Shown here piece by piece: positions 33,251 through 41,423 of a DNA stretch of 64,000 nt (its first letter is position 1; the number at the start of each line of letters is the position of its first letter). The position numbers were made by a program, and so were the translations under genes. The notes beneath the pieces were generated by a model. It ran no database searches. It saw only the letters and a program-made list of their open reading frames with translations, and had not been told where the DNA came from. The stretch is from positions 269,034 to 333,033 of the forward strand of contig JAJQRA010000030.1 of NCBI GenBank assembly GCA_046533095.1. The letters run 5' to 3'. The DNA is from ZAX-1 sp046533095 (lineage in GTDB: Bacteria; Bacillota; Clostridia; Lachnospirales; Lachnospiraceae).

Positions 33251-33650
33251 AGGTAAGAAATAGTACTAGATTTTTTTATATTTCGTGATGATGACGTATC
33301 ATATAAGCGGTATGTGGAATGAACATAGAGGTAAGAAATAGTACTAGATTTTTTTATATTTCGTGATGATGACGTATCATATAAGTTGTATGAGGAATTA
33401 ACCTAGAGGTATGAAATAAGTACTAGATTTTCTTATATTTCGTGATGATGACGTAGTATATAAGTTGTATGAGGAATGAACATAGGGGTATAAAATAGTA
33501 CTAGATTTTCTTATATTTTGTGATGATGACGTATCATATAAGCTGTATGAGAAATGAACCTAGAGGTGTTAAATAAGTACTAGATTTTCTTATATTTCGT
33601 GATGATGGCGACATATCATATAAGTTGTATTAGGAATGAGCATAGAGGTG
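33244..33650 (+). repeat. About 78-bp tandem repeat, five copies plus a partial, between pelF and pelG
   Basis: Junction motifs aa(c/g)(a/c)tagaggt lie at 33244, 33322, 33400, 33479, 33557 and 33639. Each unit ends with a diverged copy of the pelF 3' end (tgtatgaggaa..aacatag) and carries tagtactagatt and tatttcgtgatgatgacgta. The last junction supplies the GAGGTG site for pelG. The unit carries a TAG in each copy, so it does not extend PelF. Confidence 0.92.
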
Positions 33651-33655
33651 TTAAA

Positions 33656-35053
33656 ATGGCTGGAATTGGATTTGAACTAAATAAACTTATCAGAAGGCGT
33701 GGAATTGTTTCTTGTGTTAGCTTTTACGGTGTTGCGGCGGTCGTTTACACAGGACCTATGCTGCTTGGATTTTGCATGCTCTATATGATAAGCTTCATGG
33801 CATCGCTTTTTCATGTTCCCCCAAGCGAAAAAGAATTGGTTATTGTAGTGATTAGCTATTCTTTGATTGCCTCTAACATACTAAACAGTTTGCTGTCTCT
33901 TGTAACGACCCGCTACACGGCCGATATGATCTATACCGATCGTATGGACAAAATTTTACCTTCCATGTATGGCAGCATAGGGATTCAACTGCTGCTTGGA
34001 ATACCTACCTACGGCGTGTTTGTATTTTTTTCCGGAGCCGGGCTTGTGTTGGGGATAATGGCATTTGCGCTGTTTTGTGAACTAACCGTAGTATGGACAT
34101 TGGTGACGTATATCACTGCGGTAAAGGACTATAAGCGTATTCTAATGATATTTGCCTTTGGTACCATACTTAGCGTATTGGCAGGATTTGTAATGATTAC
34201 CCTTAAAATCTACATCGTATATGCGATGATTGGGGCGGTTTATATAGGCTACGGCGTAATATTGGCAGGGGCCTACAACGTCGTACGTCAGTATTTTCCA
34301 AACCGCATGGATGGATGTTTTCAATTTTTAAGCCGATTAAAGGACTATCCGACACTGCTATTTATCGGGATACTATCGTCCATAGGGCTGTTTTCGCATA
34401 TGATTTTTGTATGGTATAGCATCTATGGAAAGACGGTGCTTGGGCTCTTTCGTTCTTCTCCGCAATACGATATTCCGGCTTTGTTTGCCTTCGTTTCCAT
34501 GCTGATGACGACAGTCAATTTTTCGGCAACGGCGGAAGTTAACTTTTATCCGGCATATAAAGATTATTTTGATTTGCTTAGTGGAAATGGAACAATCCGC
34601 CAAATAAATACTGCCGAGGATAAAATGATCATTACGTTAGAGCGGGAATTGGTGTATTTAGCGATGAAGCAATTCGTGTTTACTATGATAGCGATTGCAC
34701 TCGGAGGAATCGGGTTTCATCGGTTTGGACTTGTGGACTTTAATAAAACGGAGACAGAGATATTTTATACGCTTTGCGTAGCATATGGCTTTTACGCTGT
34801 TGCAAACAGCATCACAATGTTTCTATTATATTTTTCGGATTATCGTGACGCACTCATCGCCAATTTGCTGTTCGCATCCGTTACGGTGATAGGCGTAATT
34901 TTGACAAGAGAAAACCTTACATATCTAGGCTATGGATTCGTTGTTGGGGCAGCGGCCATGTTTCTTGCATCGGCTTTGCTGCTCTGGAAGTATTTGAGCA
35001 AAATAAGGTATCATGTTATGCTAAAGTCGGTAACGTCCAATTCACTAGAGTAA
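33656..35053 (+). CDS. pelG: PelG-like membrane transporter (MVF-like)
   Basis: A 465-residue polytopic protein from ATG 33656, five bases after GAGGTG. It begins MAGIGFELNKLIRRRGIVS, a start shared by PelG proteins, and shows about twelve hydrophobic helices to the end (VYTGPMLLGFCMLYMISFMA ... FVVGAAAMFLASALLLW). PelG is the multidrug/oligosaccharide/polysaccharide flippase-like channel that carries the growing Pel chain over the membrane. Length matches the roughly 455 residues usual for the family. It sits after the 78-bp repeat array and is followed at 13 bp by the first CotH-like gene. Confidence 0.92.
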   Translation: MAGIGFELNKLIRRRGIVSCVSFYGVAAVVYTGPMLLGFCMLYMISFMASLFHVPPSEKELVIVVISYSLIASNILNSLLSLVTTRYTADMIYTDRMDKILPSMYGSIGIQLLLGIPTYGVFVFFSGAGLVLGIMAFALFCELTVVWTLVTYITAVKDYKRILMIFAFGTILSVLAGFVMITLKIYIVYAMIGAVYIGYGVILAGAYNVVRQYFPNRMDGCFQFLSRLKDYPTLLFIGILSSIGLFSHMIFVWYSIYGKTVLGLFRSSPQYDIPALFAFVSMLMTTVNFSATAEVNFYPAYKDYFDLLSGNGTIRQINTAEDKMIITLERELVYLAMKQFVFTMIAIALGGIGFHRFGLVDFNKTETEIFYTLCVAYGFYAVANSITMFLLYFSDYRDALIANLLFASVTVIGVILTRENLTYLGYGFVVGAAAMFLASALLLWKYLSKIRYHVMLKSVTSNSLE

Positions 35054-35066
35054 AAGAGGTAGGAAC

Positions 35067-36911
35067 ATGAAAAAAATAGAAATAAAAACAAGAAAGGTTC
35101 GAAAGGCCTGGATGTTAGTTGTAGCCTGCTTTTTGATGGTAGTACCTCTTAGCGTAGGCATTTTCGTATACGGCAATTTCAATACGGAGCTAGAAAGTGG
35201 CGATGATGCGCAAATGGAGCCAAGCGGGGCTAGCCAAGGCATAGCGCAGGAAAATGTGGCCATTCCGATCATAACAATGTACCTGACGGTTTACAGTGGC
35301 AATGAAAACGAGGGCGCACATTCATGGCGAGAATTAAACGATGGGAATGTCGATACAGAAGAACGGTTCGGTGTGGAGGGAATCTTGCAGGTTGGAAACG
35401 AGGATGGACCTCTTAGCGGAGAACTTGGAGATGGAATTTTGGTTCCGAACGCGATGGTGACCTTGTGTGGAGATAACGCTTTATTGGAAGTTCAAAAGTC
35501 ATATAAGATAGAATTGAAGAAAAATGCAGGCGATTTTGATGGGCAGACGGAGATTTTGCTAAATAAGAATATAAACGACGGCTTGAGGTTTCGAAACAGC
35601 CTTGCCCGTGAACTTATTTCACAAACGGGGCATATGGTTGCATGTAAGACCCAATTTGTGCATTTGTATGTAAAGGATGAATCGGAGGACGATGAGAAGG
35701 AAGAATTTTACGATTACGGACTCTTTACGCAAGTAGAGCAAATCAACGAAGACTTTTTGGCGAACCACGGCTTTGCGCAGGAAGGTTCCTTGTACAAGGC
35801 GGTTAATTTTGATTTTAGACGTCATGAGGAAGAACTTACCTTGGAAAGCAGTGCAGATAATACAGCAAAATTTAATACCGTGCTGGAAGCGAAATTAAAT
35901 TCGGATTACGATAAGCTCATCCAAATGTTAACAGATGTAAACCATCCGGATAAAGATATCAAAGAGATTATGGAGCAGTATTTTGATGAGGATAATTATT
36001 ACAACTGGCTGGCATTTCAGATTTTGACAGGGAACAAGGCGGCAATTTACAAAGGCTTTTACCTTTACAGCCCCAACGAAAGTTCTAAATTTTACTTTAT
36101 TGCTGGGGATACGGATGGGATACTAAAGTCATACGAAGAGGAACTTACAAGCTCTGATGATACGTTGCAAAAATCGTATGAAAAGGAACTTACAAATCCT
36201 GACGATCTGCTGCAAAAGTCGTATGAAGAGGAGCTTACAAACCCTGATGCTCCGTTGCAAAAGGATGCTTCCAAAAATTTAGAGGGACTTTCCCTTTTTT
36301 TTGATTCCGTACTGCACCGGCGGGTACTGCTTGATGAAAGATGCCGCGAAAAACTGGATGTGGCAATAGAAGGCATGTATCAGATGCTTAGCGGCAATCT
36401 TTTAAAGTTTACCGGCAAGTATCGGGATATCGTCAAGGAATATGTATTTCATGAGCCGGATGTTATTTACGAATATTTGAGTGAACTTGAATATGACGAG
36501 GTAACGCAGGCATTGCATAAGGAAATGGATCGGTCTTACGAAGATTATAAGAATACGCTGAAGCGTCCCATACCATTTAAGCCAATTGCGGTATTCTCGC
36601 AAGGTCAATCGACTGTATTTGAGTGGGAAGCTTCTAAGATGGTTGACGGTTTTGATGTTCGCTATACGGTGGAGCTTGCGGTCGACTATTCGTTTCAAAA
36701 TATGATCTATAGTCAAAAGGATCTGCACGAAACGTCTGCAGATACAGATGTAAAACTTTCGCCGGGACAGTATTTTGTTCGAGTGACAGCGAAAGGCGAC
36801 AATGGGGAAGAACGAAAAATGAACTGTTATTATGAGGATTATTATGGAGTAAGGAATTCTGGAGTCCTATGTTTTTATGTTCTTAGGGATGGATCCATTC
36901 AAATCAGATGA
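35067..36911 (+). CDS. CotH-like kinase family membrane protein 1
   Basis: A 614-residue protein behind GAGGTAGG. One N-terminal membrane helix (AWMLVVACFLMVVPLSVGIFV) places the rest outside. The region about residues 140-360 has CotH-type features: KSYKIELKKNAGDF, LRFRNSLARELISQTG, FVHLYVKDE, YGLFTQVEQINEDFL, and NYYNWLAFQILTGNK followed by YFIAGDTDGIL with the DxD-type metal site. CotH proteins are atypical protein kinases in Bacillus spore coats, and relatives occur with surface polymers. Directly after the DTDG motif lie three 15-residue repeats (KSYEEELTNPDDLLQ and variants). A C-terminal beta domain ends it. Its place in the Pel-like operon suggests modification or attachment of the polymer or of a surface partner; that is inference. 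Confidence 0.78.
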   Translation: MKKIEIKTRKVRKAWMLVVACFLMVVPLSVGIFVYGNFNTELESGDDAQMEPSGASQGIAQENVAIPIITMYLTVYSGNENEGAHSWRELNDGNVDTEERFGVEGILQVGNEDGPLSGELGDGILVPNAMVTLCGDNALLEVQKSYKIELKKNAGDFDGQTEILLNKNINDGLRFRNSLARELISQTGHMVACKTQFVHLYVKDESEDDEKEEFYDYGLFTQVEQINEDFLANHGFAQEGSLYKAVNFDFRRHEEELTLESSADNTAKFNTVLEAKLNSDYDKLIQMLTDVNHPDKDIKEIMEQYFDEDNYYNWLAFQILTGNKAAIYKGFYLYSPNESSKFYFIAGDTDGILKSYEEELTSSDDTLQKSYEKELTNPDDLLQKSYEEELTNPDAPLQKDASKNLEGLSLFFDSVLHRRVLLDERCREKLDVAIEGMYQMLSGNLLKFTGKYRDIVKEYVFHEPDVIYEYLSELEYDEVTQALHKEMDRSYEDYKNTLKRPIPFKPIAVFSQGQSTVFEWEASKMVDGFDVRYTVELAVDYSFQNMIYSQKDLHETSADTDVKLSPGQYFVRVTAKGDNGEERKMNCYYEDYYGVRNSGVLCFYVLRDGSIQIR

Positions 36912-37099
36912 CGCGGAAAATGAAACAGAAAATGAAATAGCAAATGAAACAGAAAATGAAACGGAAAATGAAATAGAAAATAAAGCAGAAAATAAAACGG
37001 AAAATGAAATAGCAAATGAAATAGAAAATAAAGCAGAAAATAAAACAGAAAATGAAATAGAAAATGAAACAGAAAATGAAGCGGAGGATGAAACGGAGG
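36912..37099 (+). repeat. AT-rich low-complexity array between the two CotH-like genes
   Basis: Imperfect repetition of gaaaatgaaa(c/t)agaaaat-type units over about 170 bp. In one frame it reads Glu-Asn-Glu-Thr/Ile repeats without stop from 36888 to 37152, out of frame with both neighbours. It also contains several in-frame ATGs for the downstream gene. Confidence 0.85.
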
Positions 37100-39013
37100 A
37101 TGGAGTTCAAAAACAAGTTCAACAACAAGTTAAAGGACAAGTTCAAGTTTGAATTTATTCTTGCAAGCGTGGTGCTGTTTATCGCGCTTCTTACCGTATG
37201 CGTCTTATGGCTTTCCATGCTGCCGGCTACGGCTACGAGAGACACGCAAGCAAACATCCAGGAAACGACCGATTTGCCGAAAGAGGCCGTAGTCAAAAAA
37301 AGCAAAGATTCCTATTTGCCGGAGCTTGTAAAAGACGATGATGCGGTGTACTTGCGTGATGGGTATGGTGACGATTTGTCAATGGTGTATCTGTATATGA
37401 CAATTCAAAAAGGCAATGCCAGCGAAAACAGCGATAAAGACTGGAGCGAATTGGCGAAACATTCTGCGATGGAGTATCAAGAACTTGGCGTAGAGTACGA
37501 CCGCGTGGAGTGTATTCTACAAGAGGGCGATGAAAATGGTCCGATAGAAGGTATGTTTGGATATGGGCTGGCAATTCCAAATGGTGTGGTTCAGATAACT
37601 GGAAATGCATCGTCTGAGGCACCGCTTAAGTCGTATAAAATTAGTTTGAAAGAAGGAGCGAACCTTTGGCGTGGACAGGATGTAGTCAACCTGAACAAGC
37701 ATGCCTATGACTATACGGGGCTACGCAATAAACTAGCGTATGATTTAATCAAAGAGATCCCCGATATGATCTCATTTCGCACGCAGTTTGTACATTTATA
37801 TGTCAAGGATGAAACAAAGAATCGTTCACAGGAAAGGTATCAAGACTACGGGTTGTTTACGCAGATCGAACAGCCGGATAAAACGTATTTAAGAAACCAT
37901 GGCTTGGATCAGAATGGCCATTTTTACAAACCTGTTATGTTTGAGTATGATACTTATGAGGATGCGATAAAACTGAAAAATGACCCGGCATATAGCGAAA
38001 AACAATTCGAGCGCGTGATTGAGTGTAATGGGAATGAGGATCATTCTAAATTAATAAACATGCTGAAAGATCTAAACGACACTTCGTTAAATTTTAAAGA
38101 GGTGTTTGAAAAATATTTTGACAAGGATAACTTCTTTACATGGCTGTCATTTCAGATACTGATTGGAAATACGGATACGATAAGCCAAAACTACATGCTT
38201 TACAGCCCGCGCAACAGCGAAAAATGGTATTACATAAGTGGGGACGCGAATGGCGCATTGACCCGCAAAGAGAATTATGTATTAAATGATACGGATGAAT
38301 TGGTAAATGAGGTGCCTGCTGAATTTAAGGTGTTAGGCTGGGAATATGGGATAACGAATTACTGGGGCAATCCATTGATGAGGAAGATCTTAAAGGAAAA
38401 AGAAGATAGGGATTTGCTTTTGGAAAAATTAGATCAAATGATGGCATACTTGCCACGCGACAAGATAAATGAGCGTATAAAAGAATATCTTGATGTAACG
38501 GTTCCTTTTAAAAAGAGGCTTCCGGATAGTGAATTGATCAGTTATAAAACCCCGGTGGATTCAAGGATTTGGCATAGTCTATATGATGGCCTCGCTGAGG
38601 AAGTGGAGCTAAATTATCAACTTTGTAAACAGTCGCTAGACAGCTTGATGCCGTTTTATATGGGAATTCCGACGAAAACAGAAACAGGATACCGCTTTTC
38701 ATGGGATTATGCATATTCATTTTTGGAAGATGCCATCATACAGTATAAGTTTGAATTATCGAAAGATTACAAATTTAATAGCATCATCCATATCGATGAA
38801 GAGCTCTATGATGCAAACATTGAACTTGACGATTTGGATTTGGCTCCCGGACTGTACTTTTATAGGGTAATGGCATACGATAACAGTGCTCATACGCAAT
38901 ATGCCTTTGATTATATTGTAAATGAATCTTTCTCGAAACAGTACGCTATCCTTGCATTTAACGTAGACGAGAATGGTGAAGTGGCGCGTGTTGCTGATCA
39001 AATCACCGAATAA
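37100..39013 (+). CDS. CotH-like kinase family membrane protein 2
   Basis: About 637 residues if started at ATG 37100 (GGAGG 12 nt upstream). In-frame ATGs at 37064, 37076 and 37088 are alternatives that only lengthen the basic cytoplasmic tail. One membrane helix follows (FILASVVLFIALLTVCVLWL). The outer part parallels CotH-like protein 1: PLKSYKISLKEGA, LRNKLAYDLIKEIPD, FVHLYVKDE, YGLFTQIEQPDKTYL, NFFTWLSFQILIGNTD, YYISGDANG in place of DTDG, and a similar C-terminal beta domain (GLYFYRVMAYDN). Its metal motif is therefore altered, so it may be a weak or dead partner of the first copy. The pair probably arose by duplication. It lies ahead of a DUF4956 gene, an association also seen outside Pel loci. 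Confidence 0.75.
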   Translation: MEFKNKFNNKLKDKFKFEFILASVVLFIALLTVCVLWLSMLPATATRDTQANIQETTDLPKEAVVKKSKDSYLPELVKDDDAVYLRDGYGDDLSMVYLYMTIQKGNASENSDKDWSELAKHSAMEYQELGVEYDRVECILQEGDENGPIEGMFGYGLAIPNGVVQITGNASSEAPLKSYKISLKEGANLWRGQDVVNLNKHAYDYTGLRNKLAYDLIKEIPDMISFRTQFVHLYVKDETKNRSQERYQDYGLFTQIEQPDKTYLRNHGLDQNGHFYKPVMFEYDTYEDAIKLKNDPAYSEKQFERVIECNGNEDHSKLINMLKDLNDTSLNFKEVFEKYFDKDNFFTWLSFQILIGNTDTISQNYMLYSPRNSEKWYYISGDANGALTRKENYVLNDTDELVNEVPAEFKVLGWEYGITNYWGNPLMRKILKEKEDRDLLLEKLDQMMAYLPRDKINERIKEYLDVTVPFKKRLPDSELISYKTPVDSRIWHSLYDGLAEEVELNYQLCKQSLDSLMPFYMGIPTKTETGYRFSWDYAYSFLEDAIIQYKFELSKDYKFNSIIHIDEELYDANIELDDLDLAPGLYFYRVMAYDNSAHTQYAFDYIVNESFSKQYAILAFNVDENGEVARVADQITE

Positions 39014-39025
39014 GCAAACATTGAA

Positions 39026-39203
39026 TATGCACAAAGAAACTGCGCAGGAAGAGGTGAAGGATGGATGTAGGCACCCAAGATGCGATTGAATATGCACAAA
39101 GAACTGTGCAGGAAGAGGTGAAGGATGGATGTAAGCACTCAAGATGCGATTGAATATGCACAAAGAACTGTGCAGGAAAGAGGTGAAAGATGGATGTAGG
39201 TAC
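39026..39203 (+). repeat. Tandemly duplicated translation start region upstream of the DUF4956 gene
   Basis: A 64-65-bp unit containing gcacaaagaactgtgcagga, GAGGTGAA and ATGGATGTA(G/A)G occurs with ATGs at 39061, 39125 and 39190. The first two open short frames of 30 and 24 codons that begin MDVGTQDAIEYAQ and MDVSTQDAIEYAQ, close to the true N-terminus MDVGTQDAIKNAM. Confidence 0.9.
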
Positions 39204-39891
39204 CCAAGATGCTATCAAAAACGCTATGATGAATTTCGGGATATCGGAAAATAAAATGACGCTGGAAACGCTGATCGGAATGCTGATTTCCTTGGCGGTG
39301 GCGACCCTGATTGGATTTTTGATATACATCATCTATAAAGCAGCCTATCAAGGCATAGTGTACGCAAAGTCGTTTGCAATGACGCTTGTGGGAATGACGG
39401 TGCTAACGTGTATGGTAACCTTAGCGATCAGCACGAATATCGTATTGGCGCTCGGTATGGTAGGTGCATTGTCAATCGTTAGATTTCGTGCCGAAGTAAA
39501 AGAACCGGTCGATTTAATGTTCCTTGTTTGGGCGGTGGCAGCAGGAATCGCAACCGGTGCAAAAATGTATCTGCTTACTTGCCTGGGTAGTGCGTTTGTT
39601 CTATTCCTTATTTTTGTGCTGAATGCAAAAGTCATTGATACGAAAGTCCATATTCTGATTGTCCAATATGTAGAAGATGAGGATACGGGTGATATTGATG
39701 GCAAAATTAGGCGGGCGCTTAAGGACATGAACTACGAGATCAAGTCAAAAACCCTGCGTGGCGATGCAGTTGAGGTTACGATTTTAGTCGATGTCCGTAA
39801 AGACAACCTAGCGTTTACAGAAAAAATCAGTAATTTTTATGGAGTAAAAGAGTTGACAATTGTTCAATACAATGGAGAATATCATGGATGA
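39190..39891 (+). CDS. DUF4956-family membrane protein
   Basis: A 233-residue protein from ATG 39190 after AGAGGTGAA. It has several membrane helices in the N-terminal half (LETLIGMLISLAVATLIGFL; FAMTLVGMTVLTCMVTLA; NIVLALGMVGALSIVRFRA). The family-typical stretch VGALSIVRFRAEVKEPVDL follows, then two more helices and a soluble ferredoxin-like C-terminal domain (VHILIVQYVEDED ... VTILVDVRKDN). DUF4956 proteins commonly neighbour CotH-like and VTC polyphosphate-polymerase genes; here the CotH-like genes are present but no VTC gene. Function is unknown; a transporter or a regulator of an envelope enzyme is possible. The last 8 bases overlap the start of the second DUF4832-type gene. Confidence 0.88.
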   Translation: MDVGTQDAIKNAMMNFGISENKMTLETLIGMLISLAVATLIGFLIYIIYKAAYQGIVYAKSFAMTLVGMTVLTCMVTLAISTNIVLALGMVGALSIVRFRAEVKEPVDLMFLVWAVAAGIATGAKMYLLTCLGSAFVLFLIFVLNAKVIDTKVHILIVQYVEDEDTGDIDGKIRRALKDMNYEIKSKTLRGDAVEVTILVDVRKDNLAFTEKISNFYGVKELTIVQYNGEYHG

Positions 39892-41317
39892 GATGAAGAA
39901 AATTATGATTTGCGTAGTAGGCGCGATTCTTGTTGCCGCTGTGTGCATACTGCTTGTGCTGTACAAGGGCAAAAAATTGAAGTATACAAATTTTAGTGAG
40001 GATAAAACCGTGTTTGTCAATCCGGAGCGTGGGTGGCATATCATTAAAAATACAGCGGAACAATTTTCGGCGGAATCGCTTCTTTCTTATCGGGAAAATG
40101 AGAAGATTGGGCTGATTCTTCTGGAGACGAATTTAGGCGATTATCGCTTTGGACCTTTAGATGATAACAAGCTTCGTGAAATCAAAGGAGCATTTGATGT
40201 GATACGTAAGGCAAATGACGGTGTTATTTTTCGTGCGGCATATGATTATGATGGTATGGCAAATCCAGAGCCGCAAGAACTTGATATTGTACTGGGGCAT
40301 ATCGGCCAATTAAGCGATTTGTTTTATGAAAATGAAGATATCTTGTATTGTATTCAAGCGGGATTTTTAGGTCCATGGGGTGAATGGCATGATTCATTGT
40401 ATGGGGAACCAATTAACGTTGTTACACAGAATCTCGTTGTGCAGGCATTGTTGGATGCCGCTCCAAAAAGTGTGGCCATAGAGTTGCGAAGACCTGTTTT
40501 TGTCCGCACAATCAATGAGGAGCAGACGCTTACAAAAAAGGAGGCATTTAGTGGAAGTGCACTGTCGCGGGTAGCCTATCATAATGATGCGGTTTTGTCA
40601 AGCGAATCCGACATGGGTACGTATTCAGACGAGTACTATACGCGTGCGCAAGAGCTTACATGGACAAACAACCATACGCGCTATACGCCGCTTGTCGGTG
40701 AAGCAAATCAATTTTCAGAATACTGTTTGGCAAAGACTGCTGTTCCGCTGTTGGCCCAGATGAATTTTCAGTCGTTAAATGCTCAGTTTTCACCGGAAGT
40801 TCTAGACAGTTGGAAGGGCGAAACGTATCATGAAATGAATGCATACGATTATATTGGCATGAATTTAGGCTATAGATTTGTGCTGGACAAGGTCGGATTT
40901 AATAAAAAAATCACGCAGGGCGGGCATCTTGATCTGGAACTGCAACTAAAGAATACCGGATTCGGCAATTTGATGAAAGAAAAGAATTTAAAACTGGTCT
41001 TGTCAAAGGGTTCGCAAAAGATCCAAACTGCGATAGATGACGATGCTAGATGGTGGGATGATGAAGCTGGAATGCTGATAAAACGTTACAAATTCAGTAT
41101 TCCAAAAACGATGCAGCCGGGAAAATGGGATGTTTTTCTTAGCCTTTCAAGCACGTTTGATTCACTTAGCGATAATCCGCTGTATTCGATAAGATTTGCA
41201 AATGAGGGTGTGTGGGATGCCCAAAATGGATTAAACAAAATCGGGGCAATCACCATCAAAGAATCGAATAGCTCCAGTGGATTTACTACGTTTGAGCAAA
41301 TGTTGCTATCCGATTGA
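39884..41317 (+). CDS. DUF4874/DUF4832-like membrane-anchored glycosidase-like protein
   Basis: A 477-residue paralogue of the protein at 24275-26227, without the B-repeats. ATG 39884 follows GGAG by 7 nt and overlaps the DUF4956 stop. One N-terminal helix (IMICVVGAILVAAVCILLVL) is a signal anchor. It shares FVNPERGWHI, IFRAAYDYDGMANPEP, QAGFLGPWGEWHDSLY (Glu167), ALSRVAYHNDAVLS, YIGMNLGYRFVL and the C-terminal beta domain ending NPLYSIRFANEGVWDA. The first domain resembles TIM-barrel hydrolases and the second a carbohydrate-binding beta-sandwich. As last gene of the Pel-like operon it may cleave or hold the polymer, taking over from the missing PelA hydrolase domain; this is inference. Following bases hold only a short GGCGG/CCGCC hairpin near 41355-41383. 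Confidence 0.8.
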   Translation: MDEMKKIMICVVGAILVAAVCILLVLYKGKKLKYTNFSEDKTVFVNPERGWHIIKNTAEQFSAESLLSYRENEKIGLILLETNLGDYRFGPLDDNKLREIKGAFDVIRKANDGVIFRAAYDYDGMANPEPQELDIVLGHIGQLSDLFYENEDILYCIQAGFLGPWGEWHDSLYGEPINVVTQNLVVQALLDAAPKSVAIELRRPVFVRTINEEQTLTKKEAFSGSALSRVAYHNDAVLSSESDMGTYSDEYYTRAQELTWTNNHTRYTPLVGEANQFSEYCLAKTAVPLLAQMNFQSLNAQFSPEVLDSWKGETYHEMNAYDYIGMNLGYRFVLDKVGFNKKITQGGHLDLELQLKNTGFGNLMKEKNLKLVLSKGSQKIQTAIDDDARWWDDEAGMLIKRYKFSIPKTMQPGKWDVFLSLSSTFDSLSDNPLYSIRFANEGVWDAQNGLNKIGAITIKESNSSSGFTTFEQMLLSD

Positions 41318-41423
41318 TGTACTAAAATGGAACAGTCTACAGGATGTGGCAGGATGGCGGCGCAGCCTATCTTTGTGCACCGCCTTGACCAATTTTGTAT
41401 GCTTTAAATGATGACGTTTAAAT

